Shown: piece after piece, positions 1 to 12,304 of the stretch
Position numbering within the stretch: position 1 is the first letter of the stretch
Layout of the letters: every line of letters begins with the position of its first letter
Assembly: GCA_022385755.1 (NCBI GenBank)
Contig: MU278363.1
Span: forward strand, 64,661-128,660
Direction: 5' to 3'
DNA: 64,000 bases
Source of the DNA: Trametopsis cervina
Taxonomy: Eukaryota > Basidiomycota > Agaricomycetes > Polyporales > Irpicaceae
Notes under the pieces: generated by a model
Seen by the model: only the letters and a program-made list of their open reading frames with translations
Told to the model about the DNA's origin: nothing
The model's database searches: none
Made by a program: the position numbers and the translations under genes

Positions 1-297
1 ATTGCGGGATGGTCTACATATAAATTAATGGTTGCTCGCTAGTAACGTTAGACTTACACTCCTGTTCTTCGCCTCATTTAATCAGACGGACGGTCGCATA
101 GCAAGATACACAGCATTTGTAGTATTCAATATCTTATTCAACACTTGTACTTCTGGCAATCATACTACCCTAGAGAACTTCAGACCAAGCCAGCAAAAGG
201 AACGAAAGAGATTGGTACTGATACACAGCAGCACAGCATAAGCAGAACAGCACAGAGGAAAGCAGAAAGAGACAATATAAAATGACAATATGCACCA
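1..297. other. 3' flank of the KDM5 gene, no gene seen
   Basis: This stretch lies beyond the stop codon of the minus-strand demethylase gene and presumably contains its 3' untranslated region. A short open frame at 32-241 on the plus strand has no recognisable protein character. I see nothing else here. Confidence 0.5.
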
Positions 298-3200
298 TTA
301 GGAAGGCAAGGATCGCCGCTTCTCAGACTCTACCTGCCTACCGTCTTGGTTGAGTAGGTGACTGTAGTTGTGAGGTTGAAATACGCTCGTAAGGACGCGA
401 TCCCATCTGAATTCAGCTCCTTCAGTACTCCGAGGATTGTTAGAGGAAGTATCCGGAGGACATACTTGAGGTATTTGCAACTGCAACCCTTCAGCTACAG
501 GACGCGATGGTCCAGCAGCGGATTGCGGCGGCATGCTCGTCCGTCCGGAATAGTTTATCGAGCGCTGAGGAGATCCTGCAACATCTGCAGGGTTAGGAGA
601 TACCAGCATGGCTAACGACGGGGACAATCCCTGACTCGTCCTCGTGTTCGCCGTTTGCATGGGAGGGGTGCGTAATGGCTGCATTGGAGGAGCATGGGCT
701 CCGGGCTGGATAGGTGGGATATGGACACCTTGTTGCTGCAGCGGATGAGGCAACCCTTGCGACAATGGTGGAGAGTGTTGCATTGCAGGGATGTGCGGTG
801 AAGGGCCGTGCCCGTGTTGTAGCGAATGAATGGCAGCCGGATGATTGGGATGTAGGCCATGAGGGAGCATATGAGGTGCGTGCATAGGAGGCGTAGGCAT
901 GGTGGGAGGCTGCATAGGAGGCGTAGGCAAAGTAGATCGACGCTTAGGCGAAGGCTGAGTGGTCGGCGAAGATGCATGTCCAGATGTGCCGTCGTTCCCG
1001 GCTGGCCCGACCGAACTATCCTCAGAGTACTTCCGTTTTCTCGAGTGCAGCGTCGGAGAATCAGAGGGCGAAGGGGCTTCGTGCGCATGGCTTCGGGCAG
1101 TTGGAGGAGGCGCAGTTGCAGCAGCATTGCTCCATCGACTGGCACTGTTCGACCGATTCGACCACGGCGGGGGAGGTGGTACATTCGTCTGCCCGTTACT
1201 TGAAGGTGACTGGCGCTGTTCATACGGAAGCGCAGGTGAAGGCGGGCGGGGCGCGATAGCGGGCGTATGGTAGTGGGCCGACGGCGGCAACCGAGGCTGT
1301 GCAACGAGAGGAAGGTGTGGAAGCTGACTGCCAGAAGGAGGAGCTGAGGCTGAGGATGGGCCAGGCATAGAAACAGGGGCGCTGCGAGGCACAGAACTGC
1401 TGCTTGTGCCGGAGTTCATGTTATCTGGCTGACCGGGAGTAAAGCGTATCAGCTCGACGAAGAGAGTCTGAGTGTATGGATGAGGCATCTTGATATAGAT
1501 GATGTCCTTGCTGAAGGTGTCTAGCATCTCCTTGGTGTCAACGTACGCATCAGGCTCGTTGTTGTCTACAGTCGATAGTGAGCATGTATGACACATGAGA
1601 ACAGTATGATCGAGGTCGCTACTCACCGACATGCTTCACGCGAACCTCCGAGTATGGATAAGTCCTGTTCTTGCGCAGGCAACACAGAGGGCACATGAAG
1701 CGATTGTTCCCGCCTGGAGAAGTGTCGATGGGGAAGAAGACGCATCCTCCATGGTATGACTTCCCGCATACCTCGCACTCGACAGTGGGGTAATTGAGCA
1801 AGTAGGCCGTTCTACCCCTGCAAATGCAACGCGTGCCGTCATGCCAATCCTTGTCGATGTCCTGGCCGAACGTAAACTTGGGCCTTCTCCTCTTCTTCAG
1901 CCTCACGTTGGTCGGCTGACCGGCTAATACCCGATGCAACCCGGCAAGCTCCAAACCGAACGACAGCTCAGGGTTCGGCGATACGGCGAACTGTATTTTG
2001 TACAGCTTGCGCATGTAATGCCGTACTTGAGGAATGTATTCCGCGCGCTGATTAGTCGGCTGAGATGCGAACGACAGGAACTGTCCGATAACGCTGGACA
2101 GTCTGTCAACACGGTGCACGATGATCTCCAGTTGCTTCCACTCCTCCGAATAGTTCTTGGTTATCTCCGGGGCGTGTAACAGGATCGTAGGCAGGTAGCA
2201 GAAGTGCCAGCTACGCTCCTTGTGGATGGTCCCGTTCCAGTGTTGATGGTCGCAGAACGGACAAGAGCCACCATTCGCAGCGCACACTCCGTGGAATCTT
2301 GCATAGCAGTGATCGCACTGAACCGCGTCGGACACCGTCCCAGGAGCTGGCGGACGTACGGGTGTTGGGCAGATGCAAGTAAAGTACTCGTCAGTAGGAG
2401 GGAGGTCGTCTTCCGGTCTTGTGGACCCAACGACGTCATCGAGAATCTGCTTCCCATGCGCTTGTGAATGCGAGCGACAGTACCACGGTAGCCCCTCAAC
2501 CCAGCGGAAATGAAGGAGAAGCTGCTTCTCCAGACGCTCGAAGTTAGGAAGAGAGAAGATCGTCATGTGCTCCTTAGCGTATGATTTCCAGGAATGCATG
2601 GTTTGGAAGATGTCCCCGTCATCGGCATGGGTGTATCGGTTCTTGAGAACAGCATCGCAGCGGGCCTCGAGGTCGATAGCGAAGTCGACGGTACGTCGCA
2701 TATCGGCCACAACAGGGATATTAAACTCTTTCTCACCGCGTACGACGAGCTTGAGTACATCCCCCACGCGTGGCTTCATTTGAACGAAGGGGTCAGCGGA
2801 CATCCAGGCGTTGATCTGCCTCTCGATCTCCTTCCCTCTGGTGCGAGCGCTGATCAGGCTTTCGAGCAGGTGTTGGTCAATAGGTACGCCAGGGTGAACC
2901 TTTGTGACTTCCTCGAGCTCCTCCAGCGTTCTCTGCGGCTTCTCCAATACGCTCTTTGCACGCTCCTCCCAAACGGACCCAGCACGAAGGCGCGTCTCCA
3001 GCAGCTTCATATGCTTATCATCAGATGGAAGGCCACACGCTTGTGCACGCGAGACGAGCATGCGGATATCTTCGAGCGACAGCTGCTCATAGCTTGTTTC
3101 TTGCTCGAGCTCCTTCAGAAGCTGCTCGCGGAGAACGAGCTTCTCGATCTCTAGGAGATCCTGCACGTGGACGTTGAGGGTTGATCCATACGTCATGAGG

Positions 3201-6200
3201 CGCTCGCACTCCTGGATGTACGCGTCCCTGTCACGAGCGGTAGCAGGAGTCGCGTCCAGTAGTCGACTGGCCTTCGTCTTCGTCTCCTCGGCATCATGGG
3301 CAAGCTGTGTTAGCGCACCGATTTCGGGGCAGTCGAACCCAAGATCCTCCACTTCTCGGAGGAGAGCATACAGATCTTCCAACGTACGGTCTGGCTTTTC
3401 GACTTCCTCGATGACGTCTCCGATGGTCAGTCGCCCACGATGTGATCGACGAGTGCGCTTCCTGGTTGGTTTGCGAATGAGGAAGGAGTTGGCAGCATCG
3501 AGCCACTCGTTGGCACGAGTGATACACTTGCGCAGCGAGTGAAGCTCTGCAAGAGGGTAGCTAATCCTATCGCCCTCCGCCAGCAACGTTCGCAGGTTCC
3601 GCAGCGCAGGTCTCGAGCTCTCTGCAAGGACTTTCTCCAGTTTGGTACGCCACCCCGACGGGATTGAGGCACGTTCTGCGACTTTCATCTGTGTCTCCTG
3701 CAAGTCCTCGTCGCTGAATCGCTTCCTAAGTACCAGGTTCGACTTCTCGCACTTGCAGATGTGGTCCACGTGGTCGATGCAGACAACTTTGTTGACGCAG
3801 GTGCTGCACGTAACTTGCGAAAGGTAGCAGAACACCTTGCAGAACGCGCACTGGTACTGGTCCTCCGGACGGTCGATCTCCTCCAAAGTCTCGTGCATAC
3901 TCATGGCGCGCGCTCTGGCGCGAGCGTCCATTTCTCTGTTCACCATTTCTTGCAAACTCTCATTGAGCCTATACGTAACAGAAAATATCCGCGCAAAACG
4001 GACGAAATATCATTCATCAGAAAAGGCCGTCCGTCAAGCTTCCAACCTAAAAGTGGTTGGAGCCAAATAAGGTTTCACTCACCAGATAGCGGTTTTGATC
4101 GATTGTGACTGCTGAGTGATGGTGATAATCAATTCATCATGGGAAAACACTGGGAGCTTCTTGTGCTCTTGATATCGCCGCACACAATCCAACCCGAGGG
4201 GGAGCCAGTCCGGCAACGCAAAGTTTACGGCCTCGTTGAAATTGAACTGTTCCGCGCGTGAGACAAGGAAATCAATGAATTAGCAACCACGCGCCGAAGT
4301 CAAATAAGACTCACCCCATGATTGAACCCTGCATGATATGCCTTTGGGAACGTTACAACAAACTCCCCAGCGCGCTGATTACACGCATACACTTCAACGC
4401 CGGCTTCTTTCAGCCTCCCAGGGTTCATGAGAGTGACAAGTTGGAACAAGAGGTCCGGTTGGGCCTCAAATAGATCGGGTGCCTCTTTCCTTATGGCAGC
4501 CTCAAACTTTGCTGCGTCCTCTCCCGGGATGCTGTACCAGGTCTTGGTTTCTCCCCAATGCACTAGCGATAGAGTTTACTATTAGTGATACCGGATGTAT
4601 AGAGAATAGTGATGCTGGGAACGTACTGTAATTGATGCTGTACGTATAGTGATCCTAGAAATCATGATGAGCACTTCTCATGGAATCACCAATAGGATTC
4701 TTACCTCATTATGCCAACAGAACGTTGAGAAGACCATGCCGACGTACGTCCAAGGGACAGTCATGCCCGAAATATCTGACTTGATGAAGCGAAGAAGTGA
4801 CTCGGGTAGTATAGGGATATTGTTCAGGTTCCATGGGTCTTTCGAGTACGTGTTAAGAGGATGGGTCTCCATAGTGGGCATACCGCTGCGGAATAGTTCA
4901 GCCTCCATGACATCGTGTGAATATCGGTACGCGGCCACACGCACCTTCCATGGGTCGTTGAGTGAACGTCGGCGCCATATTCAACTTCGACGGTCTCGTT
5001 TGTGCTCTGGACTAGTCTCCAGAACTCCCTCTCGACATCGGTCTCAGACACCTCCACGTCTCCGAACCTATTCACAGCAGGGTCGAATGATCGTCGTGTC
5101 TGGTGGTCATTGTCGTATATGCGCTCGCGATCACCATCTGCATCAGATGGGGGATGCTTAGTAAACCACTGTTTTCTAAACTCGAGGTCTCGGGCCTGGA
5201 AACTGGACAAGCTGTGTTCTTCGCCTTCATCGAAGCCGAAGTCGCTTCCCGTCCCAAAAAGGCAGGTATGGCAAAACCACTGGCCTTTGGGGATAGTGGC
5301 CAGGGGAGGATTCAGACAGAAGGTATGGAATCCTGTACGAGGGTGACATAAGGTTCCCAAGTCGGAAATGAGACAGTGAAGCTTCGAGATAATCGTACCG
5401 CAATCGCAACCATCACAGAGGAGCATCTCCTCTCCGCGGTCCTTCTTCTGGCATGCTTCACAATGAGGCTTGCGTGACTTGAGCGATTCGGTTCCGTTGG
5501 AACTGAAACCGAAAAGACGCACCTCTGGGGGAGATTGTCTGCCAACAGGACCGTTGCCGTTCAACGGCGCGAGATCTGCTGCTGCGGATGCCCTTCGTGC
5601 AGAAGCTGCTCAAGCATCATAATCCCATCAACATGGCTGATGAACATGATATGGAGTTAACGAGACTCACGCGTCGGATCATTGGAGGCTTGTCGTGCGC
5701 TGCGTCTTAATCTCCCCAGGTCTGACTCGTCTGGTGGCTCAGACAGTGGACTCGACGTTGCGGTCAATGGGCTCGACGGTGGACTATCGTCGTCTCCATT
5801 GACAGCCGACTTGCTTCCATGCGACGAATGGTGCGTGGCCCGCTTGCTCGCGGAGTTGGGTGGTGAGTTCTTCACGTGTTCGGCATAGCGGTGCTCCCAG
5901 GGGAGAATCACACGAGCATAGGAGTTCTTCATTTGCGTAGCGAGACCAGGTATGCCTCCATATCCGAGTAATCGGCCAAGGTCCGCCCATTTCTTGTGCT
6001 TCGTTACCTAGCAAGCCGGTGATAGGGAGGTTGATTGTTATGCGATGGGGTCAAAGCGCACAAAATAAAAACTCACTGCATCATATCCTCCCAACTTTTG
6101 AACCTCCTTCCTCAACAGCCACAAATCCAATGGTTTGTGATTGATTGTAGGCACCGATACTCGCGGGTTGCCTTCTTGCTTATGGAAACGGTAAAGTTGC

Positions 6201-6963
6201 TCGAGAAACGTGACTTTGGCGCGCGACGAGGCCTCAATGGAATTGAGACGTTGGAGGCGCGTCTTGAAACGAAATGTCTGTGGAAACGTCACCAGGGAGA
6301 TGAGATGAATGAACGAATCGGGAAAGAGGGCCAACGCACCTCAGTATCGGTAACAAAGGGCATTGACCATCCCAGCGGTGGCACGATCTTGCACATGCCA
6401 TAGCTCCTAGCGTTTTCAGAGATAGACTTGATGTAAGCCATGGGATCCTTGAACTGCTCGGGTGTTGGCCGGAACGTTGGGCAGTCTGTGAGCTCAAATG
6501 GGCGTTCCTTGGGCTTGGAGGGGGATACGCGAGGATGGGACGTCTTGACGGATGTAAGGTCGAGTGCAGGTGCGACGGTGATTGGAGGACCATCTCTGAG
6601 GTATACTCTGACGCCAACATCCTCGTGCGATGACTCGTTCATGGTCTCCTCCTCCTGGGCGACAGTGGCGCTGAGAGCAGCGATAGCGTCGGTCTTGGAT
6701 TTACGAGGCGCCCGTTTCGGCTCGCCGTTGGTGGAAGGCTTTGAAAGGTCTTTCGGAGCAGTGGAAGTAGAAGAGGATTCGAGTTTAGCGATGGGAATCG
6801 CACCGTCAACCTTGATGTCGAGGCAAGTGGTGAATGTGGCCGTCGACGACCTGCCCGAAATATCGCTGTGCACTTGATTGTCCGACATGACCCTCGACAT
6901 TCCTCGTCTGAGAGGTGTGCCTCTACGGGACGGAGAGCCCCTTGGAGAGGAGCCCGAGTGCAT
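298..6963 (-). CDS. KDM5/JARID1-type histone H3K4 demethylase
   Basis: Eleven exons (6963-6340, 6277-6077, 6007-5671, 5605-5399, 5332-4945, 4885-4705, 4654-4627, 4562-4315, 4246-4083, 3968-1627, 1565-298) sum to an open frame of 1,995 aa. Domain order is JmjN (start [11 protein letters not shown]), ARID, PHD finger, JmjC, C5HC2 zinc finger, PLU-1 region, then two further PHD-like fingers (CICP... and CICRGR...) and a Pro/Ser/His-rich tail of about 400 aa. The JmjC core keeps the Fe(II) ligands: HNE after FCW, and the distal His in the YHAGFNHG segment; the Lys in the ETKTW segment fits the 2-oxoglutarate site. The family removes methyl groups from H3K4 in the nucleus as part of repressor complexes (compare Lid2 and KDM5). 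I chose ATG 6963 because the sequence before it reads like leader; an in-frame ATG at 7140 is the alternative. One exon is only 28 nt. Confidence 0.93.
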
Positions 6964-8744
6964 GGGGTGTGCGGAAGGTGAGGCACGTATATGCAAGTAG
7001 GAGAGAAAGAGACACCGGGACCTGCAATTGACCGCAACGCCCGCGAGGAAGAGACGCCCAGGAGGTCTCCCTCGTTTGTGCTCGTTGATGTGTGAAAGTG
7101 TTGAAATTGTTAATCGCGGGGTTTGAACTCGGGCGCTCATCTTGCCGACCTTGAATTCGATGATCCCTCTGGACCGGCCGTTTCCTTTTCCGGCCGGCGA
7201 ACATTCTCTAACAAAACCACGGCCCCCAGATCATGTCCACAAAAAACAGCCACCGTGCTCTTGTCCTCTGCCACATCATTCTGCGTCCACCTGGCTTTTC
7301 CGCTTGTTCGTCGGGGGAGGGGGTCGGAGGCCACGCGCGATTCTTATCTGTCAGCGGACATGAGGTTCTCACGGCTTTGCGAGACTGACGGAGGACTCCG
7401 GGGGGGCATCAGCTGTTCAGACGAGATCTGAGGTCGATCTGACTTGTGTATTTGCAATGGCCACTGTGCACGTCTGCCCAATCCTGAACCTAGTCCCACG
7501 CTCCAATCACCAACCCGCATCGTTCCTACCCGCATCTATTTGCGTTCGGTCTCGCTGCTTACGTTTCCCTCCCAACTACCTCCAAACGACCACAAACGCG
7601 TCGGCTCAGCCCGCCCTGCCGTATCAGATTCGCATGGCCTGGCGGTAGCGTCTCCCGTAAGGCCTCCTGCAAGACCGAGCTCCAGCTCGGCCTCGCGCAA
7701 TACTTGCACATTTCACCATGGTGTCGCCGGCATGCCCTTCTAGACTACCAGCCTGCTTTCTCCGCGCAAACACAGTCACGGAAGGTTCCCCACGAATTGC
7801 AATCTTCCCTGCACCTTCCTCTTTCGGTTTCTAGAAGCTCCGCGATACACCCCGGCGTCCGATAGAATCAAGCCGATGCAGTGGCTTTCATGCACAGGCC
7901 GTATCCGGGCATGCCCTTCACACCATCCCTGTGGCCACGGCACTTCCACTCGAGCACTTCCCTGAGATGCATCTATAACCCTTGTCCTCTCCGTGCCCGT
8001 ATTAATCCACGTCCTATGCATTCCTTCTATCGATCGTTTGTGCTCGTGCGTATCTGTTTGTTAGCCATTAAGAATATTGTTTCCTACCGATCGTTTCGAC
8101 GCTGATAATATAGAGTAGCACCTCGAAAGCCCTTGGCATTTGTGTGGGATGCTCAGCCTGCTGTGGTCCGAACATCATCTATTACACGCTCCCCGACATC
8201 GAGTACGTACCGTTAAAACCGCCGTGTACCGCATTTCTTCATTTGCCTCGCCCATACAGCAATACAGGTGCCATATTACACCGCACGGTATATAACTCGA
8301 GACTGAGGGACTGGTTTCGTATGCAGCAGGGATAATGAATCCGCTGACTTCGATCACCTTGGCGAGCGATAACACCGTCGCCTTATGTAGCCCGCGAAGG
8401 ATTTTCGTGCTCAAGTTCACATTGGCAAGAACGGCGGTGAACTCATCCCCATGAGATACGCGGTTGTGCTACCCACGTGTAAAGGGAACAGGAGCCATAT
8501 CATGTCGTAAGGTAATATGACGGCTCATCGATTAAGCCATCCATCGAAGCCCATTAATGAGAAAGCTGACGAGAACGCATGTTCCGGTTCGTTGCTGCGT
8601 GGGTTCAGTACCCCGGAATTGTTCTGAAGTGCCCATAAGGACGAATAGCTATTTCAATCGATATCAACTGTCAATTTGTAGTCATGTTGACAACATTTGT
8701 CCGCTGTGAGCACATCATGACCAAAACAAAAGAGTGTATCCAAT
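6964..8744. other. Intergenic, KDM5 upstream region
   Basis: About 1.8 kb between the KDM5 start and the tRNA gene. It should hold the KDM5 promoter and leader; the part 6964-7140 is open in the KDM5 frame and may be 5' UTR or an N-terminal extension. Other open frames here are short and not protein-like. I could not identify a TATA box with confidence. Confidence 0.4.
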
Positions 8745-8843
8745 TACCCCCAGCGGGACTCGAACCCGCAACCTCCAGATCACCTCACTGTGAAACTACC
8801 ACATGGTAGAAGTCTGACGTCATAGCCATTAGACAATGAGGGC
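8745..8843 (-). tRNA. tRNA-Arg (UCU) with a 26-nt intron
   Basis: The minus strand folds as a complete tRNA. The acceptor stem GCCCTCA pairs with TGGGGGT (with G-U pairs at positions 1-72 and 5-68), followed by discriminator A. The D arm has a 3-bp stem GTC/GAC around a TAATGGCTAT loop. The anticodon stem is TCAGA/TCTGG and the T arm is GCGGG-TTCGAGT-CCCGC. The loop reads CT-TCT-A, giving anticodon UCU after U33. A 26-nt intron sits one base 3' of the anticodon, the canonical nuclear position, so the spliced tRNA is 73 nt before CCA addition. The anticodon assignment depends on this intron placement; a one-base slip would give UUC (Glu), but the stem pairing favours Arg. Confidence 0.85.
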
Positions 8844-10582
8844 TTGCGAAGGAATGCCCTTGTGGATAATATATCGACATTCAGCATACTCATATAAAGC
8901 GGAGAAACTGGCGAAAACGGAGTTTAGATACCGAGCAGCCTCTTGTGCTAGGTTCTGACCAGTGCCTCCAGGATCCGCCCGTATGTTCGCCTACGACGCA
9001 AATGCATGATTCCAGCAGAAAGTAAGCAGTGCACCAGCAATGCTCTATACACGCGATATTAATGAGCGTCAGGAGGAGCATCATGATCGCGAGTTAACGT
9101 CTTTGGTAACGTTCACGGGAGCCGTGAGCTTTGGACGCGATGACAAATGTCTCTGCATGGTGAACTGCAATCATATCATATTGCGAGGCTCCTTCCGAGC
9201 CACCATGCAGTAGTGTGGTACGACAATCCTTCAGAATTTCACGAATACCTCACGTTCTATTCGCGTAAACGTCCTTCCCTGATGGCTAGGTCCACACTAG
9301 TTGTTGACCCTGACTGTAACCTGTTGGGGCTCGTGCATATCAAATCAAGACCCTCCTGTCAACCTACTTATTGAATTACTTATCGGCCGGAGGTGTGTCC
9401 CTACACTGCACTAGGTTCAGATCCTGCCGTTTTTGACATGTGTGTTGATGTTTTCTCCCCGCACACACTGTCAGCCATCGCGTTCTGGGCGACCCTGATT
9501 TTTTATGTCAACCTCACGTCGAGTTGTGGACGCGCACACATGCACGTTTGTGCTTCTACGTCGCGGTGAGTTTATCTTGTCCTTGTGGCAGCTGGCAAAT
9601 TGATTTCTTTTTGCAACTCAGGTTGTTTCGGGGTGATGCGAAGGATATCCTGGGTACTTCACAGTTTACCGCCAAGGAAAGTTTCGATTGGTACGGCTCC
9701 GCGGTTGACAAGATCGAACTTGGCTTGGACAATGATACGCATTCCTCAAGGAGTGCGTTCGCAAAATAATCTGCCAAGCATACATGAAATGAAACATATT
9801 GACTGATAAATCCGAAAGGTCGTAGGTCACACATTGATCTGTGAATTATCAAACTCGTTGGTCCGTACTACGAAGTGCTTGTGGGTCCGACCTCAACAAA
9901 GCTTGCCGACGTGGGCATGTAGATGATTATCCAAATCAAGTGACCCTCATTTCCTTGCACCGCCCCCGTAGTCTTTCCGGCAACTCCGTGAGGTGAGCTG
10001 GGTAGCCGAAATCGATTTATTCAGACCAGCGAAATGCATCGAATTTATAGCCGCATGGTCAGGTATCCTACCACCTTCGCGCGACCTCGTTCGAGAATTC
10101 GCAAATGATTTGTCTTCACCTCTGAAAGTACAACATGCAGATGACAATATTTCCAAAAGATGCAATGCCCACCTTCCTAGAGCGTTATTCCAGAAATCCT
10201 CTCGTGCCGCCACGCGCCCACAACAAGTTCTGCGGTGATACGGCCCCGCGACTTACCGTAAAGTTCTCCTGACTAAACTCATCATTTGTTCCGTGGCACA
10301 CGGATGCAGAAATTTTGTTCAGCCAGATTGGGTACCTGAAGCAAATTGGAACCGTGGTCGGAGCGCACAACAGCAAAGCGCCAGACATGCAGTCATTTCG
10401 GTCGTAAAATACATATACACATAAGTAACGGTCGTGCAGGGAGGATAACAGTTCGTACTACTCATGAATCTCGTATCTCGTTTCTTGTGTCTCGTAAATT
10501 TTCAGAACGTGCCCAAGCATTTCCACGCCACAGCAAACGTAGTACCCAGGTAAGCGACGTAGGCGTCCATCATGGACCCATC
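8844..10582. other. Gene-poor stretch, nothing recognised
   Basis: About 1.7 kb with only short open frames. A segment near 9620-9770 on the plus strand reads moderately protein-like (contains FTAKESFDWYGSAVDK) but has no start, partner exon or recognisable family, so it may be a relic. No RNA gene or repeat was found. Confidence 0.35.
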
Positions 10583-11667
10583 TTAGCAGAGACTCATCAC
10601 AAAGAAGAGGGCAAACAAGCACCCGCCAAGACACGCGCTCAAGAACGCGCTCACGCCCAACGGCAAACTTGTCCACGCGAATGCCAAGATGCCTAGCAGT
10701 GCGAGTATGAAACCCAGCGTAGCCATCGTCACCGACAAGTCGTGTGCCCTCGAGAGCAAGTGAATGGGTGGGTGAAGGTGCATGCCGTTGTTTGTCGGTT
10801 TCGTACGGAAGCAATGCAGGGGTTGCACCTGGTGCACGAAGACGCGACCCTCCAGCTCGGACCTTGTACCAGTAATGTTCTGGAAGAAGTCGAGGATGTC
10901 GGACATATTATGCTGGAGGAACCCGGCGCCGTGGCTGGAGAATGTAGCGTTCGTCGAGTCCTTTGAATGAGACGACTGCATTTGACCAGGCGAAGATTCA
11001 AAACGCGCAGTTTGGGGCTTGTCAATTGTAGGCGATGAAGGCGCGATCGTCCTGTCTGTGGCGTTTGACGGGCGCGACTTCCCGCCAGTATGCAGTTGGT
11101 CCCGCATGTCGATGAGCCTGTAACGGATGAGTATGAACGACGCCGTGAACGACGTGATAGCTGTGGGCGGCGAGGAGAACTTCGATCAGCATATACCCAC
11201 TGCAAGCGCCACAACGCCCTCGGAAGCAAAATGCAATGTGGCGGGGAGAGCGGGGACGGTGTGCGCTCACCTGCGCATATATGGAATATCAGAGATCCGA
11301 CCATACTCGCAACCATCACGTTGAGCGTCGTTGACCATTGATTCTGCGGGATGGATGTGGCATGCGTGAGATTGAGGGCGAACGAAAGTATGGTTCCGTC
11401 TATTCCGGCGAAGAACGTTGTCTGCGACAGAAGTCATTGACGCATATACACGCGTATGTGGCTCGGAATACGCACGATGGTGCTAATGAGCTGCAACCTA
11501 TCCAACCACACCTGTACAACGTTCATAACAGCCTTTCGCTTCGCATCGTCGTCTCCAGTTGTAGCAGCAGCGGCAGCAGGACTGACACGAGTGTTCTGTT
11601 GTTGCTCACGTCGTGCACTTGATGACGGATATGAAGCTGCATGTAACCAATCAGTCTTGTTACACAA
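10583..11667 (-). CDS. Unknown multi-pass membrane protein, mushroom-type family
   Basis: Three exons (11667-11476, 11421-11271, 11160-10583) sum to 306 aa; both introns have consensus borders (gtgcgt...cag and gtgagc...cag). The segment MNVVQVWLDRLQLISTITTF is followed by a hydrophobic stretch, then a second pair of hydrophobic segments around VMVASMVGSLIFHICAAITS ending in a basic FILIRYRLIDMRD. A Ser/Thr-rich hydrophilic loop of about 100 aa follows, then two C-terminal hydrophobic segments ending at the stop. The pattern resembles uncharacterised small membrane proteins common in Agaricomycetes, from memory of that family style rather than a search. No enzymatic motif is visible. The first Met could instead be the internal one at MNVV. 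Confidence 0.65.
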
Positions 11668-12304
11668 TAGACATGTCCTTTGGACGTACTCATGTTAGAG
11701 GCGTGTACGGTAGACAAGCAAAGCGCGGGAGTAAAGACCTCTCAGAACCTTATATACTCATCCTAGGGGATTCAGAGTGCCGACCTCACGGTTTGATATT
11801 GGCGTCTTCATTGGAGTGATTTAAAGTGATGCAATTCAGTGGTTCGCAGGGCGCCGTCAGCATAGGCTAAGTTAGTCCGGGATACTTAGCAAGGTCTGCG
11901 GCCACAACACCTAATACTGGACACTGTACCATTGATTCACTATATTCTCACACAATGCAGAGCAGGATATAGCTGATGTTTGAAAATTTGTTTCACTTCA
12001 GTATTCTCTTGGCCACTACATCATTAACCACACAGAGCGCGGACACGTGATTATAAGTCATAACGACACAAACCACTGTCAGTCGCTTGAGGCAAAAGAG
12101 AAAGATTGACCAGAACGAGAAGAAAGGAGAATAGTAAGAGGAAGGAGAGAGTAATGCCGTGCTTTACGATGCGATATGATACCAGATGCGAGACAAGAAT
12201 GATGGTGATGTGCGAAATGCGAATGAATTATCGATGCATGACGACGCGGACGATGGACACCCTCGTTCTCACTGAATCGAGGAAGGCCAGAGGCGAGCAG
12301 ACAT
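11668..12304. other. Intergenic between membrane protein and 14-3-3 genes
   Basis: Two same-strand genes are separated by about 640 bp. This should include the promoter of the membrane-protein gene and the 3' UTR of the 14-3-3 gene. A purine-rich plus-strand stretch (about 12090-12160) corresponds to a pyrimidine-rich 3' UTR on the transcribed strand. No gene seen. Confidence 0.4.

Noticed and set aside
612..1304. 230-aa minus-strand frame inside the KDM5 tail
   Set aside because: It is a shifted-frame shadow of the Pro-rich KDM5 exon, with Arg/Leu-rich content typical of such shadows.
9524..9769. Protein-like plus-strand frame in the gene-poor region
   Set aside because: There is no start codon context, no neighbouring exon and no recognisable motif; kept only as a possible relic in the region note.
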